From positions 186,001 through 250,000 of the forward strand of contig NZ_JBAWSY010000002.1 in assembly GCF_037104765.1 (NCBI RefSeq): DNA of 64,000 bases. Direction: 5' to 3'. Origin of the DNA: Psychrobacillus mangrovi (GTDB lineage Bacteria > Bacillota > Bacilli > Bacillales_A > Planococcaceae). This document shows positions 39,190-48,167 of this stretch, piece by piece (the first letter of the stretch is position 1; each line of letters starts with the position of its first letter). The notes beneath the pieces are model-generated. The model was given only the letters and a program-made list of their open reading frames with translations, ran no database searches and had not been told where the DNA came from. Made by a program: the position numbers and the translations under genes.

Positions 39190-40566
39190 TTAACTTCTTT
39201 TGAAATCATCCTCTAAACGAATAATATCGTCTTCTTCCAAATACTCCCCAACTTGCACTTCTATCAAAACAAGATCTATTTTCCCTGAATTCTCTAATCG
39301 ATGGACTTCACCCATCTTAATATAAGTAGATTCATTTGGTCTAACGAAAAATTCATTATCTCCAACTGTCACAGTAGCTGTACCACTGACAACAACCCAA
39401 TGTTCATTTCTATGATGATGTTTTTGAAGTGAAAGTTTTTTTCCAGGTTTCACAACTATTTTCTTAATTTTATATCCTGGGCTTTCTTCTAATACTGTGT
39501 AGACTCCCCAAGGTCGATGTGCTGTTAAATGTACATTTACTAGATTCGGTTGTTCTTCTTTTAATTGATTTACAACCTTTTTCACTTCCTGTGATGATCC
39601 TTTTGAACTAATCAACAAAGCGTCTGGAGTATCCACAATGATTAAATCTTCAATATCAATTGTAGCAACTGTTTTATTTGAAAGAATCAAATTATTTTTG
39701 GAATTTAAACTTATGTTTTTTCCTTTTGAAATATTGCCTTCGTTATCTTTAGGTAACTCCAGTCCGTCGTAGAGTGATTCAAAGCTACCCATATCAGACC
39801 AATTTATCTCAGAAGGAATAATCTTAATGGATTCAGATTTTTCCATAACTGCATAGTCTACACTCAAATCTGGAATATTTCTCATTTTTTCAAATTCAAT
39901 TGAAATGTTTTCATTTACTTTTTCTGAAGTAAAAATAGCCTCTTTTGACAAGTTATATATTTCAGGGGCATATTTCTCTAATTCTGTTAAGAATATACTT
40001 GATTTAAACATGAACATTCCACTATTCCAGTAATAATTACCTGAGGCTATATATTCTTTTGCAGTTTCTAAACTAGGTTTTTCTTTAAAAGAAAGTACAT
40101 CATCGTATTTTGCTTCTATGTATCCATATCCAGTCTCTGGATAGACCGGCGTAATTCCAAAAGTAACGATGTTTCCTTGTTCTGCTAGTTTTACCCCTTC
40201 ATTTATTACTTTTTCATACTCAAACTTATTTTGAATAAGATGATCTGAAGGTGTAACTAAGATAATTGTTTCATCATTTTCTAAACTATGGCATGCTAAA
40301 GCTATGGCAGCAGCTGTATTTCTACCTATTGGCTCTAATATAAAAGTCGGTTTAAAGTTTCCGATTTCATCTAACTGATCTTTTGCTAGAAACTGTTGTT
40401 CTATATTAGTTACAATAATTTGATTGGAAGAAAATTTTGAATTTCTCAATACTGTCTCTTGAAATAGCGATTTTTCACCAAACTTGCTAAATTGTTTTGG
40501 ATGAAGAGTGCGCGAAATTGGCCACAATCTCGTCCCACTCCCACCACACAATATAAGATTTATCAT
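39190..40566 (-). CDS. manC: mannose-1-phosphate guanylyltransferase / mannose-6-phosphate isomerase
   Basis: The protein has 458 residues, the usual bifunctional length. The N-terminal nucleotidyltransferase shows CGGSGTRLWPISR and HPKQFSKF. The C-terminal type II isomerase cupin shows KLSLQKHHHRNEHW and the EVHRLEN segment. It makes GDP-mannose from mannose-1-phosphate and can also isomerise fructose-6-phosphate. No phosphomannomutase is in the window, so that step must be encoded elsewhere. It lies next to the fused transferase and probably supplies its donor or one for the GT-C-like proteins. Confidence 0.92.
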   Translation of the reverse strand: MINLILCGGSGTRLWPISRTLHPKQFSKFGEKSLFQETVLRNSKFSSNQIIVTNIEQQFLAKDQLDEIGNFKPTFILEPIGRNTAAAIALACHSLENDETIILVTPSDHLIQNKFEYEKVINEGVKLAEQGNIVTFGITPVYPETGYGYIEAKYDDVLSFKEKPSLETAKEYIASGNYYWNSGMFMFKSSIFLTELEKYAPEIYNLSKEAIFTSEKVNENISIEFEKMRNIPDLSVDYAVMEKSESIKIIPSEINWSDMGSFESLYDGLELPKDNEGNISKGKNISLNSKNNLILSNKTVATIDIEDLIIVDTPDALLISSKGSSQEVKKVVNQLKEEQPNLVNVHLTAHRPWGVYTVLEESPGYKIKKIVVKPGKKLSLQKHHHRNEHWVVVSGTATVTVGDNEFFVRPNESTYIKMGEVHRLENSGKIDLVLIEVQVGEYLEEDDIIRLEDDFKRS

Positions 40567-40629
40567 TACGTTCTCCTCTATACTTTAAATAGTTTTGAAT
40601 GTTTTTTCACTCTATCAACTTCAAGTAAT

Positions 40630-43600
40630 TTAATTTATATCTAGTTTTATTTGTTCACTGGCTGCATCGATTGTAAAGTACTTACTAATATAATCTCTAG
40701 AAAGAACAGACAGGTTTCCCCAAATTTTCTCATCATCATATAAATCTAATACCATTTTTGAAAACTCATTATTTTCATTTGCAATCATCATATGTTCTTT
40801 TGCTTCATTTAAACCCTCTGAGCCAATACTTGTTGTTACTATAGGTACTTGATGATAAATTGCTTCCACAACTTTCCCTTTTACTCCCGCCCCATATCTT
40901 AGCGGTACAACAACTATTCTACATTGATTGTAGTACTGTATTAACTCCTCATCAGATACATAACCAGTTACAATGATGTTATTAGAACTTAATGATTTAA
41001 TATCTTCTGGTGGATTAGAGCCGACTATATAAATTTTCATTTCCGGCTTTTGCTTCAATATATTTGGAAAAATATCATTAACGAACCACTTTACTCCATC
41101 ATAATTAGGTCTATGACCAAAACCACCAACAAATAATAAATTTTCACGACTATTATAATCTTCTTTTTCTACATTTATCTCTTCCTCATTAAACATATAT
41201 AAAGGAATGTTTCGAATAGGTTTATTTGGAAACTCTTTCTGTAACAATATTTGTTCATAAGAACCTACTACGTGAATTACGTCTGCCTTTGAGAATAAGT
41301 CAAATTCCATCTTTTTCCAATAATTCGACGATTTTAAAAGCTCAGGTTTACCTTCTACTTCGTAATTCCTTAGTTCTCTTAGGTAATGCAAATCATGACC
41401 AAAGTATATTATTTTTGACTTCGTATATTTTCTTACAATATCAATATATTTAACAGAAATATGTGGTCTATTTAAATAAACATAATCTAATTTATCTCCA
41501 TTTACTTTAAACCATTGTTCAATGTTTTTGGCATACTCATTCCCATATAGAACTTGTATTCCTAAATTTTGAAGTTTGGTTGTATAAGGCTCATGCTTAA
41601 AAAAGTTGTCACCTATAAAGATTACATTATGCCCTAGTGCTTTAAATAATCTCAGATAATAGTAAGTACATCTTCCACCAGCATCTTTATCAAAATGCGG
41701 TACATAATGATCTACTACAACAATCGTTTTTTTATGCTTGCTTCTATCTCTCGCAAAAAAAACGTCTTTTCCATTAGGAAAATGATCATTTTGTAATTCT
41801 ATTTCCCACTTTTCAAAAAACTTTATTTTATTTTTATTTTGAAAGCTTTTAATATTACTACTCTCATTAGTACCATGTGATATACCTTCAAAATGCACAA
41901 CTACTGATTTTGGTTGATACATAACTTTATAGCCATGTTTTCGAACTTCGAAAGCAAGGTCTGTGTCTTCATAGTATGCTGGAACATACCTTTCATCAAA
42001 TCCACCAATAGTATCCCAAAGTTCTTTTTTGATCATAATAGCTGCACCAGATAAATAATCTACTTCTTTCACATAATTATATTCTGGTTTTGCTGGATCA
42101 TCTAACCTACCAAAGTTCCATCCGCTAGCGTCATTCCATATGATTCCACCAGCTTCTTGGAGACGCCCGTCTGGATAAACTAATTTAGAACCTACCATTC
42201 CAATTTGGTTATCTCTTTCTATCAATTCAACTAATGAATCTAGCCATCCTTCTTGGACCTGAGTGTCATTATTGAGAAATAAAACATACTTTCCTTCTGC
42301 AAATTTTGCAGCGTTATTACAATTCAAGAGGAATCCTCTGTTTTCACCGTCTCTAATTGCCTTAATATTCTCCACGTATTCAGAAATATTGGCAGTTTCA
42401 TCTGTAGACATGTCATCTGCAATAATTACTTCAAATGCAATGTCCTGTGAGTTAGTAAATATTGATTTCAAACAAGAATACGTATATTCCCATTTGTTAT
42501 ATACCGGAATAATAATAGATACGATTGGTTTAGAATTTTTATCAAAAATAATCTTTTGATAGTCCTGGTCATTACTTAAAATGGAGAGAGGAGCTACTGT
42601 AGCACTGTTATCAGTTCTTTCAATATAATTGTCTAAGCGACTCTCTAACATGGTTCTACTTTCATTATTCATATAATATTTAAACTTTTTAATATTTTCC
42701 ATATTTATAAGTTTAAAGTTTCTCTTAAAAACAATTTTTTTAAATAATTTTATCAAAAATCTAATTTTTCCGTCTTTAGGTAGAATTTTGTCTCTAACCG
42801 TGTAATATTTTAATAAAAATTTCCATCCATCTGAAACGAGAATGTTGTTTAATAATCGCTCTTTTTCCTTTAATGATTCGTTTTCTGTTTGAAACTGAGA
42901 AACTCTATTTGCAACTAATTCTTTTTCTCTATTTGCTTTTTCTAATTTCTTTGATATCACAATTTCATTCTCTCTCAGCTTATGTACTTCGCTTTTCAAA
43001 TCAGAATTTTCTTTATCTAGATAAGAAATATGGTTATTACGAGCTTCAACTTCGTCTTGAAGTTCAATTATTCTTTCTATATTTTCATTGTATTTTCCAT
43101 CTTCTACAATTATTGAGCTAATATTATATTCTTGATTTGCTATATCCGAGCAAATGGCTATAATATACTTACTATGTTCTTCTATTTTAGATTTAGAATC
43201 TAAGTTACTTAAAAGCTTGTCGGTTTCACGGCTCAATAAATATACGTTTTCCTTTAATTGATAGAAGAATTCAACATATTTGAAGAAAGGAATTAAAAAG
43301 TCATAAAACTCCTCTTTATAGAATTCTTTTACATGAAAAGGATTTTGATAATTTCTATAATCAGAGTATATCTTTTTATTAGGAGTAGACATGATTAATA
43401 ATCCATCCTCTTTTAGTACTCTTTTAATTTCTTTAAGAAATGATTTTTGAATGACTTCATCAACATGTTCTATTGTTTCAAAAGATATAATAATATCTAT
43501 AGTACTTTCCTCAAATGGAAGCTTGTCGATACTACCTTCAAGGAACTGTAAATTTGACTTGATATATTTTTGGGCTGCATGATCTATAGATTCCTTATCT

Positions 43601-43791
43601 ATATCCATCCCATAAACTTTTTGTGCCTGGCCTGCAAGTATATTAGAACCATATCCTTCTCCACATGCAGCGTCTAATACAACTTTCCCTTTAACCAGTT
43701 CTTTTACGGATTGGTACCTTTGCAAGTGTTCAGACTTTATTTCATCGTCATCAATAACATTGGGAATAAATCTTTCTCCTGTAAAATCCAT
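40630..43791 (-). CDS. methyltransferase-GT2-GT4 fusion protein (WsaE-like)
   Basis: The start was chosen at ATG 43791 (MDFTGERFIP), with AAGGAG 7 bases upstream; the frame runs back to 43821 inside the upstream gene. The product has 1053 residues. Domains in order: SAM methyltransferase (about 30-190, VVLDAACGEGYGS); coiled coil (about 225-320); GT2 (about 415-640, SIIIPVYNKWEYT, LFLNNDT, YYEDTDLAFEVR); and GT4 (about 690-1045, LLFVGGFGHRPN, GAGVKGKVVEA). The order matches WsaE of Geobacillus, which methylates and extends an S-layer glycan. It follows the ABC exporter genes directly, suggesting that capping and export are coupled. Confidence 0.85.
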   Translation of the reverse strand: MDFTGERFIPNVIDDDEIKSEHLQRYQSVKELVKGKVVLDAACGEGYGSNILAGQAQKVYGMDIDKESIDHAAQKYIKSNLQFLEGSIDKLPFEESTIDIIISFETIEHVDEVIQKSFLKEIKRVLKEDGLLIMSTPNKKIYSDYRNYQNPFHVKEFYKEEFYDFLIPFFKYVEFFYQLKENVYLLSRETDKLLSNLDSKSKIEEHSKYIIAICSDIANQEYNISSIIVEDGKYNENIERIIELQDEVEARNNHISYLDKENSDLKSEVHKLRENEIVISKKLEKANREKELVANRVSQFQTENESLKEKERLLNNILVSDGWKFLLKYYTVRDKILPKDGKIRFLIKLFKKIVFKRNFKLINMENIKKFKYYMNNESRTMLESRLDNYIERTDNSATVAPLSILSNDQDYQKIIFDKNSKPIVSIIIPVYNKWEYTYSCLKSIFTNSQDIAFEVIIADDMSTDETANISEYVENIKAIRDGENRGFLLNCNNAAKFAEGKYVLFLNNDTQVQEGWLDSLVELIERDNQIGMVGSKLVYPDGRLQEAGGIIWNDASGWNFGRLDDPAKPEYNYVKEVDYLSGAAIMIKKELWDTIGGFDERYVPAYYEDTDLAFEVRKHGYKVMYQPKSVVVHFEGISHGTNESSNIKSFQNKNKIKFFEKWEIELQNDHFPNGKDVFFARDRSKHKKTIVVVDHYVPHFDKDAGGRCTYYYLRLFKALGHNVIFIGDNFFKHEPYTTKLQNLGIQVLYGNEYAKNIEQWFKVNGDKLDYVYLNRPHISVKYIDIVRKYTKSKIIYFGHDLHYLRELRNYEVEGKPELLKSSNYWKKMEFDLFSKADVIHVVGSYEQILLQKEFPNKPIRNIPLYMFNEEEINVEKEDYNSRENLLFVGGFGHRPNYDGVKWFVNDIFPNILKQKPEMKIYIVGSNPPEDIKSLSSNNIIVTGYVSDEELIQYYNQCRIVVVPLRYGAGVKGKVVEAIYHQVPIVTTSIGSEGLNEAKEHMMIANENNEFSKMVLDLYDDEKIWGNLSVLSRDYISKYFTIDAASEQIKLDIN

Positions 43792-43801
43792 TGTTTTCTC
43801 C

Positions 43802-45070
43802 TTAGCTTTGTATTGCATCAAAAGATACGTTATCTAAAACCATAAAACCTTCTAAATCGTGCTCTTGCTTATCATCGACCTTTATTATTAGTGCATCGTG
43901 TACCCAACAATGCTGCGTATGTTCAAATTGAGTACCCGAGGCAACTGCTGGTGAGACAGTATAAGTTCCTCTCTTTATTGGGGGTACTATAAATGTGAAA
44001 TTATAAATGTAATCTTTATGTGTTAAAGTCTGACTCATTTTTTTGTTTAAAATAAATGTATTTGTTTGGGTTACTATGTTACCTATTCTATCTTTTATAG
44101 TAAAACCAATTATAGGATTTACTAAAGGTTCATTAAAACGCACTTTCATGGAAATATTTATCTCCTCGCCAATTTTGGTTTGTAGAATTCTTTTATTTCC
44201 ATCATTAAAAATGCTAATACCTTTTATAACAGCTTTATTGTCTCCAAACACTTGTAAACTATTATTAATAGGTTCTATATCGGTTACTTTATCCTCATTG
44301 TTAATAGAATCATCTACTAAATAATTTCCTAATACGCTTCCTGCCATAAATGCTTGATACTGTTTAGTTATATCTTCTGGATCTCCAACCGCTTCTAAAT
44401 GTCCTTCATTTATCCAGATTAATCTGTCACAAAATTTGTTTAATTGAAGTAAATCATGGGAAACAAATAAAATCGTTTTGTCTTTTTTCATTTCTTCAAT
44501 TTTTCTCAAACATTTTTGTTGAAATCTAATATCCCCAACACTTAGGGCTTCGTCGACAATTAGAATATCTGGATCTACACTTATGGCAACTGCGAACGCA
44601 AGCCTGACATACATTCCACTGGAGTAATTTTTTACAGGCTGATTAATAAATTCTCCAATATCAGCAAATTCAACTATTTCCGGAACTTTAACTTCCATTT
44701 GTTCTTTTGTATATCCCATTATCGTTCCACTTAGAAAAATATTTTGTATGCCGGTATAATCTGGATTAAAACCAGCGCCTAATTCTAATATTGCTGAGAT
44801 ATTACCTGAAACATTAATTGAACCCGAAGTTGGGGTTAAAACACCCGTAATTATTTTAAGAAGTGTCGATTTACCCGAACCATTTTTCCCTATAATACCA
44901 ACAGATTCACCTTTTTTAACATCAAAGTTTATATTCTTTAATGCAAAAAATTCTTTTGAATATTTTTCTTTTTTGGTTAATCTAAATGAATCTTTTAGTC
45001 TGTCAATTGGTTTATCGTATAATTTATATTTTTTTGAAATATCATTTGCGACAATAGCTAAATTATCCAT
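43802..45070 (-). CDS. wzt: polysaccharide ABC transporter ATPase with Wzt-type C-terminal domain
   Basis: ATG 45070 has AGGAG 6 bases upstream and is preferred to ATG 45076, which abuts the site. The product has 422 residues. It has Walker A GKNGSGKST, signature YSSGMYVRLAFA and Walker B ILIVDEALSVGD. The last 130 residues form an extra beta-sandwich domain of the kind that recognises the capped glycan end in Wzt proteins. That agrees with the methyltransferase domain encoded next door. It pairs with the permease at 45080. Confidence 0.88.
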   Translation of the reverse strand: MDNLAIVANDISKKYKLYDKPIDRLKDSFRLTKKEKYSKEFFALKNINFDVKKGESVGIIGKNGSGKSTLLKIITGVLTPTSGSINVSGNISAILELGAGFNPDYTGIQNIFLSGTIMGYTKEQMEVKVPEIVEFADIGEFINQPVKNYSSGMYVRLAFAVAISVDPDILIVDEALSVGDIRFQQKCLRKIEEMKKDKTILFVSHDLLQLNKFCDRLIWINEGHLEAVGDPEDITKQYQAFMAGSVLGNYLVDDSINNEDKVTDIEPINNSLQVFGDNKAVIKGISIFNDGNKRILQTKIGEEINISMKVRFNEPLVNPIIGFTIKDRIGNIVTQTNTFILNKKMSQTLTHKDYIYNFTFIVPPIKRGTYTVSPAVASGTQFEHTQHCWVHDALIIKVDDKQEHDLEGFMVLDNVSFDAIQS

Positions 45071-45079
45071 TTTCATCTC

Positions 45080-45859
45080 CTATAATACATCAGCAAAATG
45101 TGATCTTAATTTTCTATATACAAAATATCCTAACGCTAAATTCAAGATCGTAAAAACCCAAAAATATAATGTTAAATTAGGTTTTTCCCAAAACCATTGA
45201 TGATAGATAAAAGAATATCTATATCCTTCAGTAATGTAGTAAACCGGATTTAATTTTATTAAAAATAAATACTTTTCCGGTAGTATATCTATAGACCAAA
45301 AAATTGGAGTTATCCAAAAGCAAAACTGTAAAATCATATTTACAAAGTGTCCAATATCCTTTAAAAAAATCACAAGACTTGAAGTTAAATATGAAAAACC
45401 TAATAACAATAATATAGAGGCTATTAAATAGTAAATAACCTGCAAATTATAAATATTGAAATCATAATCATATATATAAAACATTAAAAATAAAAATATG
45501 ATAAAAAATATGTGTATATAAAATGAAGATAATATTTTTACAACAGGTAATATTCCGACTTTAAAGTTCATTTTTTTTACTAAATAACTGTTCTCTATAA
45601 TAGAGTTGGTTGCTCCACTTAAACTATCTGATAAAAAGAACCAAGGAATCATTGCGCACATCAGCCATAATATAAAAGGAAAATCATCTACAGGTATTGA
45701 TTTAAATCCAACTTGAAAAACAAACCAGAAGATTAAAATAGTTATTAATGGTTGAATAAATCCCCATAATATTCCCAAGATAGAGCCGATATATCTATTT
45801 TTTAGATCAGTCTTTGATAGTTCAAAAGTGAGTTTAATAGTTTTTCTAAATTCATTCAT
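45080..45859 (-). CDS. wzm: polysaccharide ABC-2 exporter permease
   Basis: The protein has 259 residues with six membrane segments. It has the ABC-2 family pattern (LKNRYIGSILGILWGFIQPLITILIFWFVFQVGF) and the PVYYITEGYRYSF segment near the end, as in Wzm and TagG. With the ATPase it would move the undecaprenyl-linked glycan across the membrane. Wall teichoic acid export by a TagGH pair is the main alternative; the glycan neighbours and the Wzt-type tail favour Wzm/Wzt. Confidence 0.87.
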   Translation of the reverse strand: MNEFRKTIKLTFELSKTDLKNRYIGSILGILWGFIQPLITILIFWFVFQVGFKSIPVDDFPFILWLMCAMIPWFFLSDSLSGATNSIIENSYLVKKMNFKVGILPVVKILSSFYIHIFFIIFLFLMFYIYDYDFNIYNLQVIYYLIASILLLLGFSYLTSSLVIFLKDIGHFVNMILQFCFWITPIFWSIDILPEKYLFLIKLNPVYYITEGYRYSFIYHQWFWEKPNLTLYFWVFTILNLALGYFVYRKLRSHFADVL

Positions 45860-45873
45860 TTATATATACCTGC

Positions 45874-47454
45874 CTAATTAGTATTACTCTCAGTATTTTG
45901 TACCTCTACTTTATAAAATAGCGCACCTATAATACCTGCTACTATAAATAAGGGACTTGTCGTACCTGGTAATGAATCATTAAATAACGCTTGAATTAAA
46001 AAAGCCGTCCAGGCAATACAAAGAACAATTAAGAAGCTATCCTGCGAAGAATTATATCTTAAAATTACTTTTAACGACTTCCAAGCAATATTTATAATAA
46101 TACCCATGAAGCCTATAAAACCCATTACCCCTGTTCCGTAAAGAACACCCATGTAAAAATTATGAGGTTTATCTACAATTGTTAATTCATTTAAATTACC
46201 TTGTGCTTCAATATTGTAATGAGGGAAATTATACATGAGAGTATCTAAACCATAACCAAATAGAGGTCGATCCTGTAATAACTTCAAAGTTTCTACCCAT
46301 ATATATATTCTTCCTGTCCCTGCTCCCCAATTGTTTTCTGGAAGAACTGGTAATGAAAATTTTTCTTCTGCTGCAGATACTTTATTGCCAAATAATAAAG
46401 GCGCCTTAAAGTTACTTTCATATGAGGTTCCTGTTGATTGTTCTTCGGAATAGGGATTGACAGAAACAAAGAATCCTATTGATTCGTCCCATGCTTCTGG
46501 ATCCTTTATAGATAATAAGTGAATTATAGAACCAGTTAATACTAAAAATACCGTTAAAGTTATTACTGAGATTTTTTTATTTAGGCTCTTAAATGTAAGC
46601 CATATTAATATAGGAACCATACATATAAATGTTACAAATCCACTTGCGGACATCGCTATTAACATTGTTGTAATTGAAAGTAATGCAAAAATGAAATTTA
46701 TTACCTTACGTATAGTTTTTGTATCAACTATGGCCCATGCTAGAAGCATTACGGTTATCACCGAAAACATCCCACTCATATAGTTCCAATGGTTAAGCGT
46801 TCCAACTAATTCTGAACCTTCATTTAGAGTTATACCATCTGGGAAAGAAAGAGTTAATGCATTTTGCACAAGCTTGTATTGTAAAATATCATGATCAAAG
46901 AAATTCATAGTTGTTATCACAAAATTTATTATTACCAATGGGTAAAATGCATAAATTACATACTCTACTATCTTTTTTGGGTAATTGATATGCATAGATA
47001 TAAACATTAATAATGTATAACATATGTATGAGATGGCTCCGTCCGTTCTGTTATATTGCCCAAACAAAGCTATTGAAATAGTAGGAGAAAATAAAGTTGA
47101 TATTGTTATTGCTATTAGAAAAATTACAAAAAACCATAAAATTTTCCTTTGTGGCAAACGATAATCTAAAAAGTATAATTTATATAAAAACAAAACTAAC
47201 GCTAAGAAAGTTAGAATAAAAAGAGTGATAAATTTCAAATAAGTAAATAAGTCAACCTTTCTACCTGATTCAAGTAATACGTTGTTGTCTATGAGTGGAC
47301 TAATAATTTCTGTAACCTTTCCACCTATAAGAAGTGGAACTAACATAATAGTAGTTACTATTATATAGAATATCCATTTATCAATTTTTTCTCTAGAATG
47401 CTCGTCTTCTATTGGATCTCTAACGATTCTCATAGTTCTATTAATGCTCATCAT
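45874..47454 (-). CDS. O-antigen-ligase-like membrane protein, probable S-layer glycan ligase
   Basis: The protein has 526 residues. There are about twelve membrane segments, and a large outside loop (about 330-410) ends in GAGTGRIYIWVETLKLLQDRPLFGYGLDT, the conserved region of the O-antigen ligase/Wzy_C family. In Geobacillus the related WsaB attaches the finished glycan to the S-layer protein; the same role is inferred here from its place between the exporter and the S-layer gene. A polymerase role is the alternative. Confidence 0.75.
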   Translation of the reverse strand: MMSINRTMRIVRDPIEDEHSREKIDKWIFYIIVTTIMLVPLLIGGKVTEIISPLIDNNVLLESGRKVDLFTYLKFITLFILTFLALVLFLYKLYFLDYRLPQRKILWFFVIFLIAITISTLFSPTISIALFGQYNRTDGAISYICYTLLMFISMHINYPKKIVEYVIYAFYPLVIINFVITTMNFFDHDILQYKLVQNALTLSFPDGITLNEGSELVGTLNHWNYMSGMFSVITVMLLAWAIVDTKTIRKVINFIFALLSITTMLIAMSASGFVTFICMVPILIWLTFKSLNKKISVITLTVFLVLTGSIIHLLSIKDPEAWDESIGFFVSVNPYSEEQSTGTSYESNFKAPLLFGNKVSAAEEKFSLPVLPENNWGAGTGRIYIWVETLKLLQDRPLFGYGLDTLMYNFPHYNIEAQGNLNELTIVDKPHNFYMGVLYGTGVMGFIGFMGIIINIAWKSLKVILRYNSSQDSFLIVLCIAWTAFLIQALFNDSLPGTTSPLFIVAGIIGALFYKVEVQNTESNTN

Positions 47455-47467
47455 TAATACCTCTCTA

Positions 47468-47962
47468 TCATGAACTTACTGTAATTTGTTTTATTAATTG
47501 ATTTACTTGATCTTGATAATCTGGCATATTTTCTGGAGTTTGCAAATTCTTACATCTCTCTAAAACAATACTTGCTTCGTCAAACTGATTAGCATTAATA
47601 AGTGTGTGTGCAAACAGTAACATAAACTCGGAATCTTTCACCATATAAGGATTGATATCTAACAGATTGCTAAATTCTTGAGCTGCTTTATCAAAGTCTT
47701 CCTTATAAAAATGTGCAACACCAATATAATATTTTACTGGCACAGACTTAGTATTTGTTTGATCTACTTCTTCAAGTAAGGAAAGAGCTTGATCATATTC
47801 TCCACCTTGTATATCTTGAACTGCAACATTGTACTTTTCTTGCTCTATAACGAATTGACGATCCTGTTCTTTAGAAGAATTAATTATGTACACAAAGGTG
47901 ATAAGTAGTAATAAAAGAAAATACCCTACTATCTGCCTTGTTGTTTTATCCTTAATATTCAT
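47468..47962 (-). CDS. membrane-anchored TPR protein
   Basis: The protein has 164 residues. An N-terminal membrane segment (about 11-28) is followed by about three tetratricopeptide-like repeats (YDQALSLLEEV, VAHFYKEDFDKAAQEFSNLLDINP, NQFDEASIVLERC). It is first in the leftward glycan cluster, 13 bases before the ligase-like gene. Ligases of this family are often fused to or paired with TPR segments, so it may be a helper that binds the acceptor protein. Confidence 0.75.
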   Translation of the reverse strand: MNIKDKTTRQIVGYFLLLLLITFVYIINSSKEQDRQFVIEQEKYNVAVQDIQGGEYDQALSLLEEVDQTNTKSVPVKYYIGVAHFYKEDFDKAAQEFSNLLDINPYMVKDSEFMLLFAHTLINANQFDEASIVLERCKNLQTPENMPDYQDQVNQLIKQITVSS

Positions 47963-48009
47963 GTAATAACTCTACCTTCCTGAGTTGGTTAATTTCTACT
48001 CACTTTACC

Positions 48010-48039
48010 ATTATAACTCAATTAAATGTTAAATGTTAG
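48010..48039 (-). promoter_or_regulatory. probable promoter of the glycan cluster
   Basis: Minus-strand TATAAT (48015-48010) has a moderate -35, CTAACA (48039-48034), with an 18-base spacer. It lies about 48 bases upstream of the TPR gene. Confidence 0.6.
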
Positions 48040-48090
48040 GCATTTTTGGACTAGCATATATATAGTATAAATATAATATTAAATAATAAA

Positions 48091-48131
48091 AAACTGCATC
48101 CATCAATTGTCTATCAATTGGGATGCAGTTT
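48091..48131 (-). terminator. terminator of the main S-layer gene
   Basis: An 11-bp stem (AAACTGCATCC/GGATGCAGTTT) has inner CAATTG pairing, followed by TTTTATTATT on the minus strand. It separates the S-layer gene from the glycan cluster. Confidence 0.85.
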
Positions 48132-48167
48132 AGATTTATTTACTATAAAAGACCGAGTATTTCTAAA

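Noticed and set aside
45080..45859. Teichoic acid exporter TagG
   Set aside because: The companion ATPase has a Wzt-type C-terminal domain, and the neighbours are glycan genes with no tag genes present.
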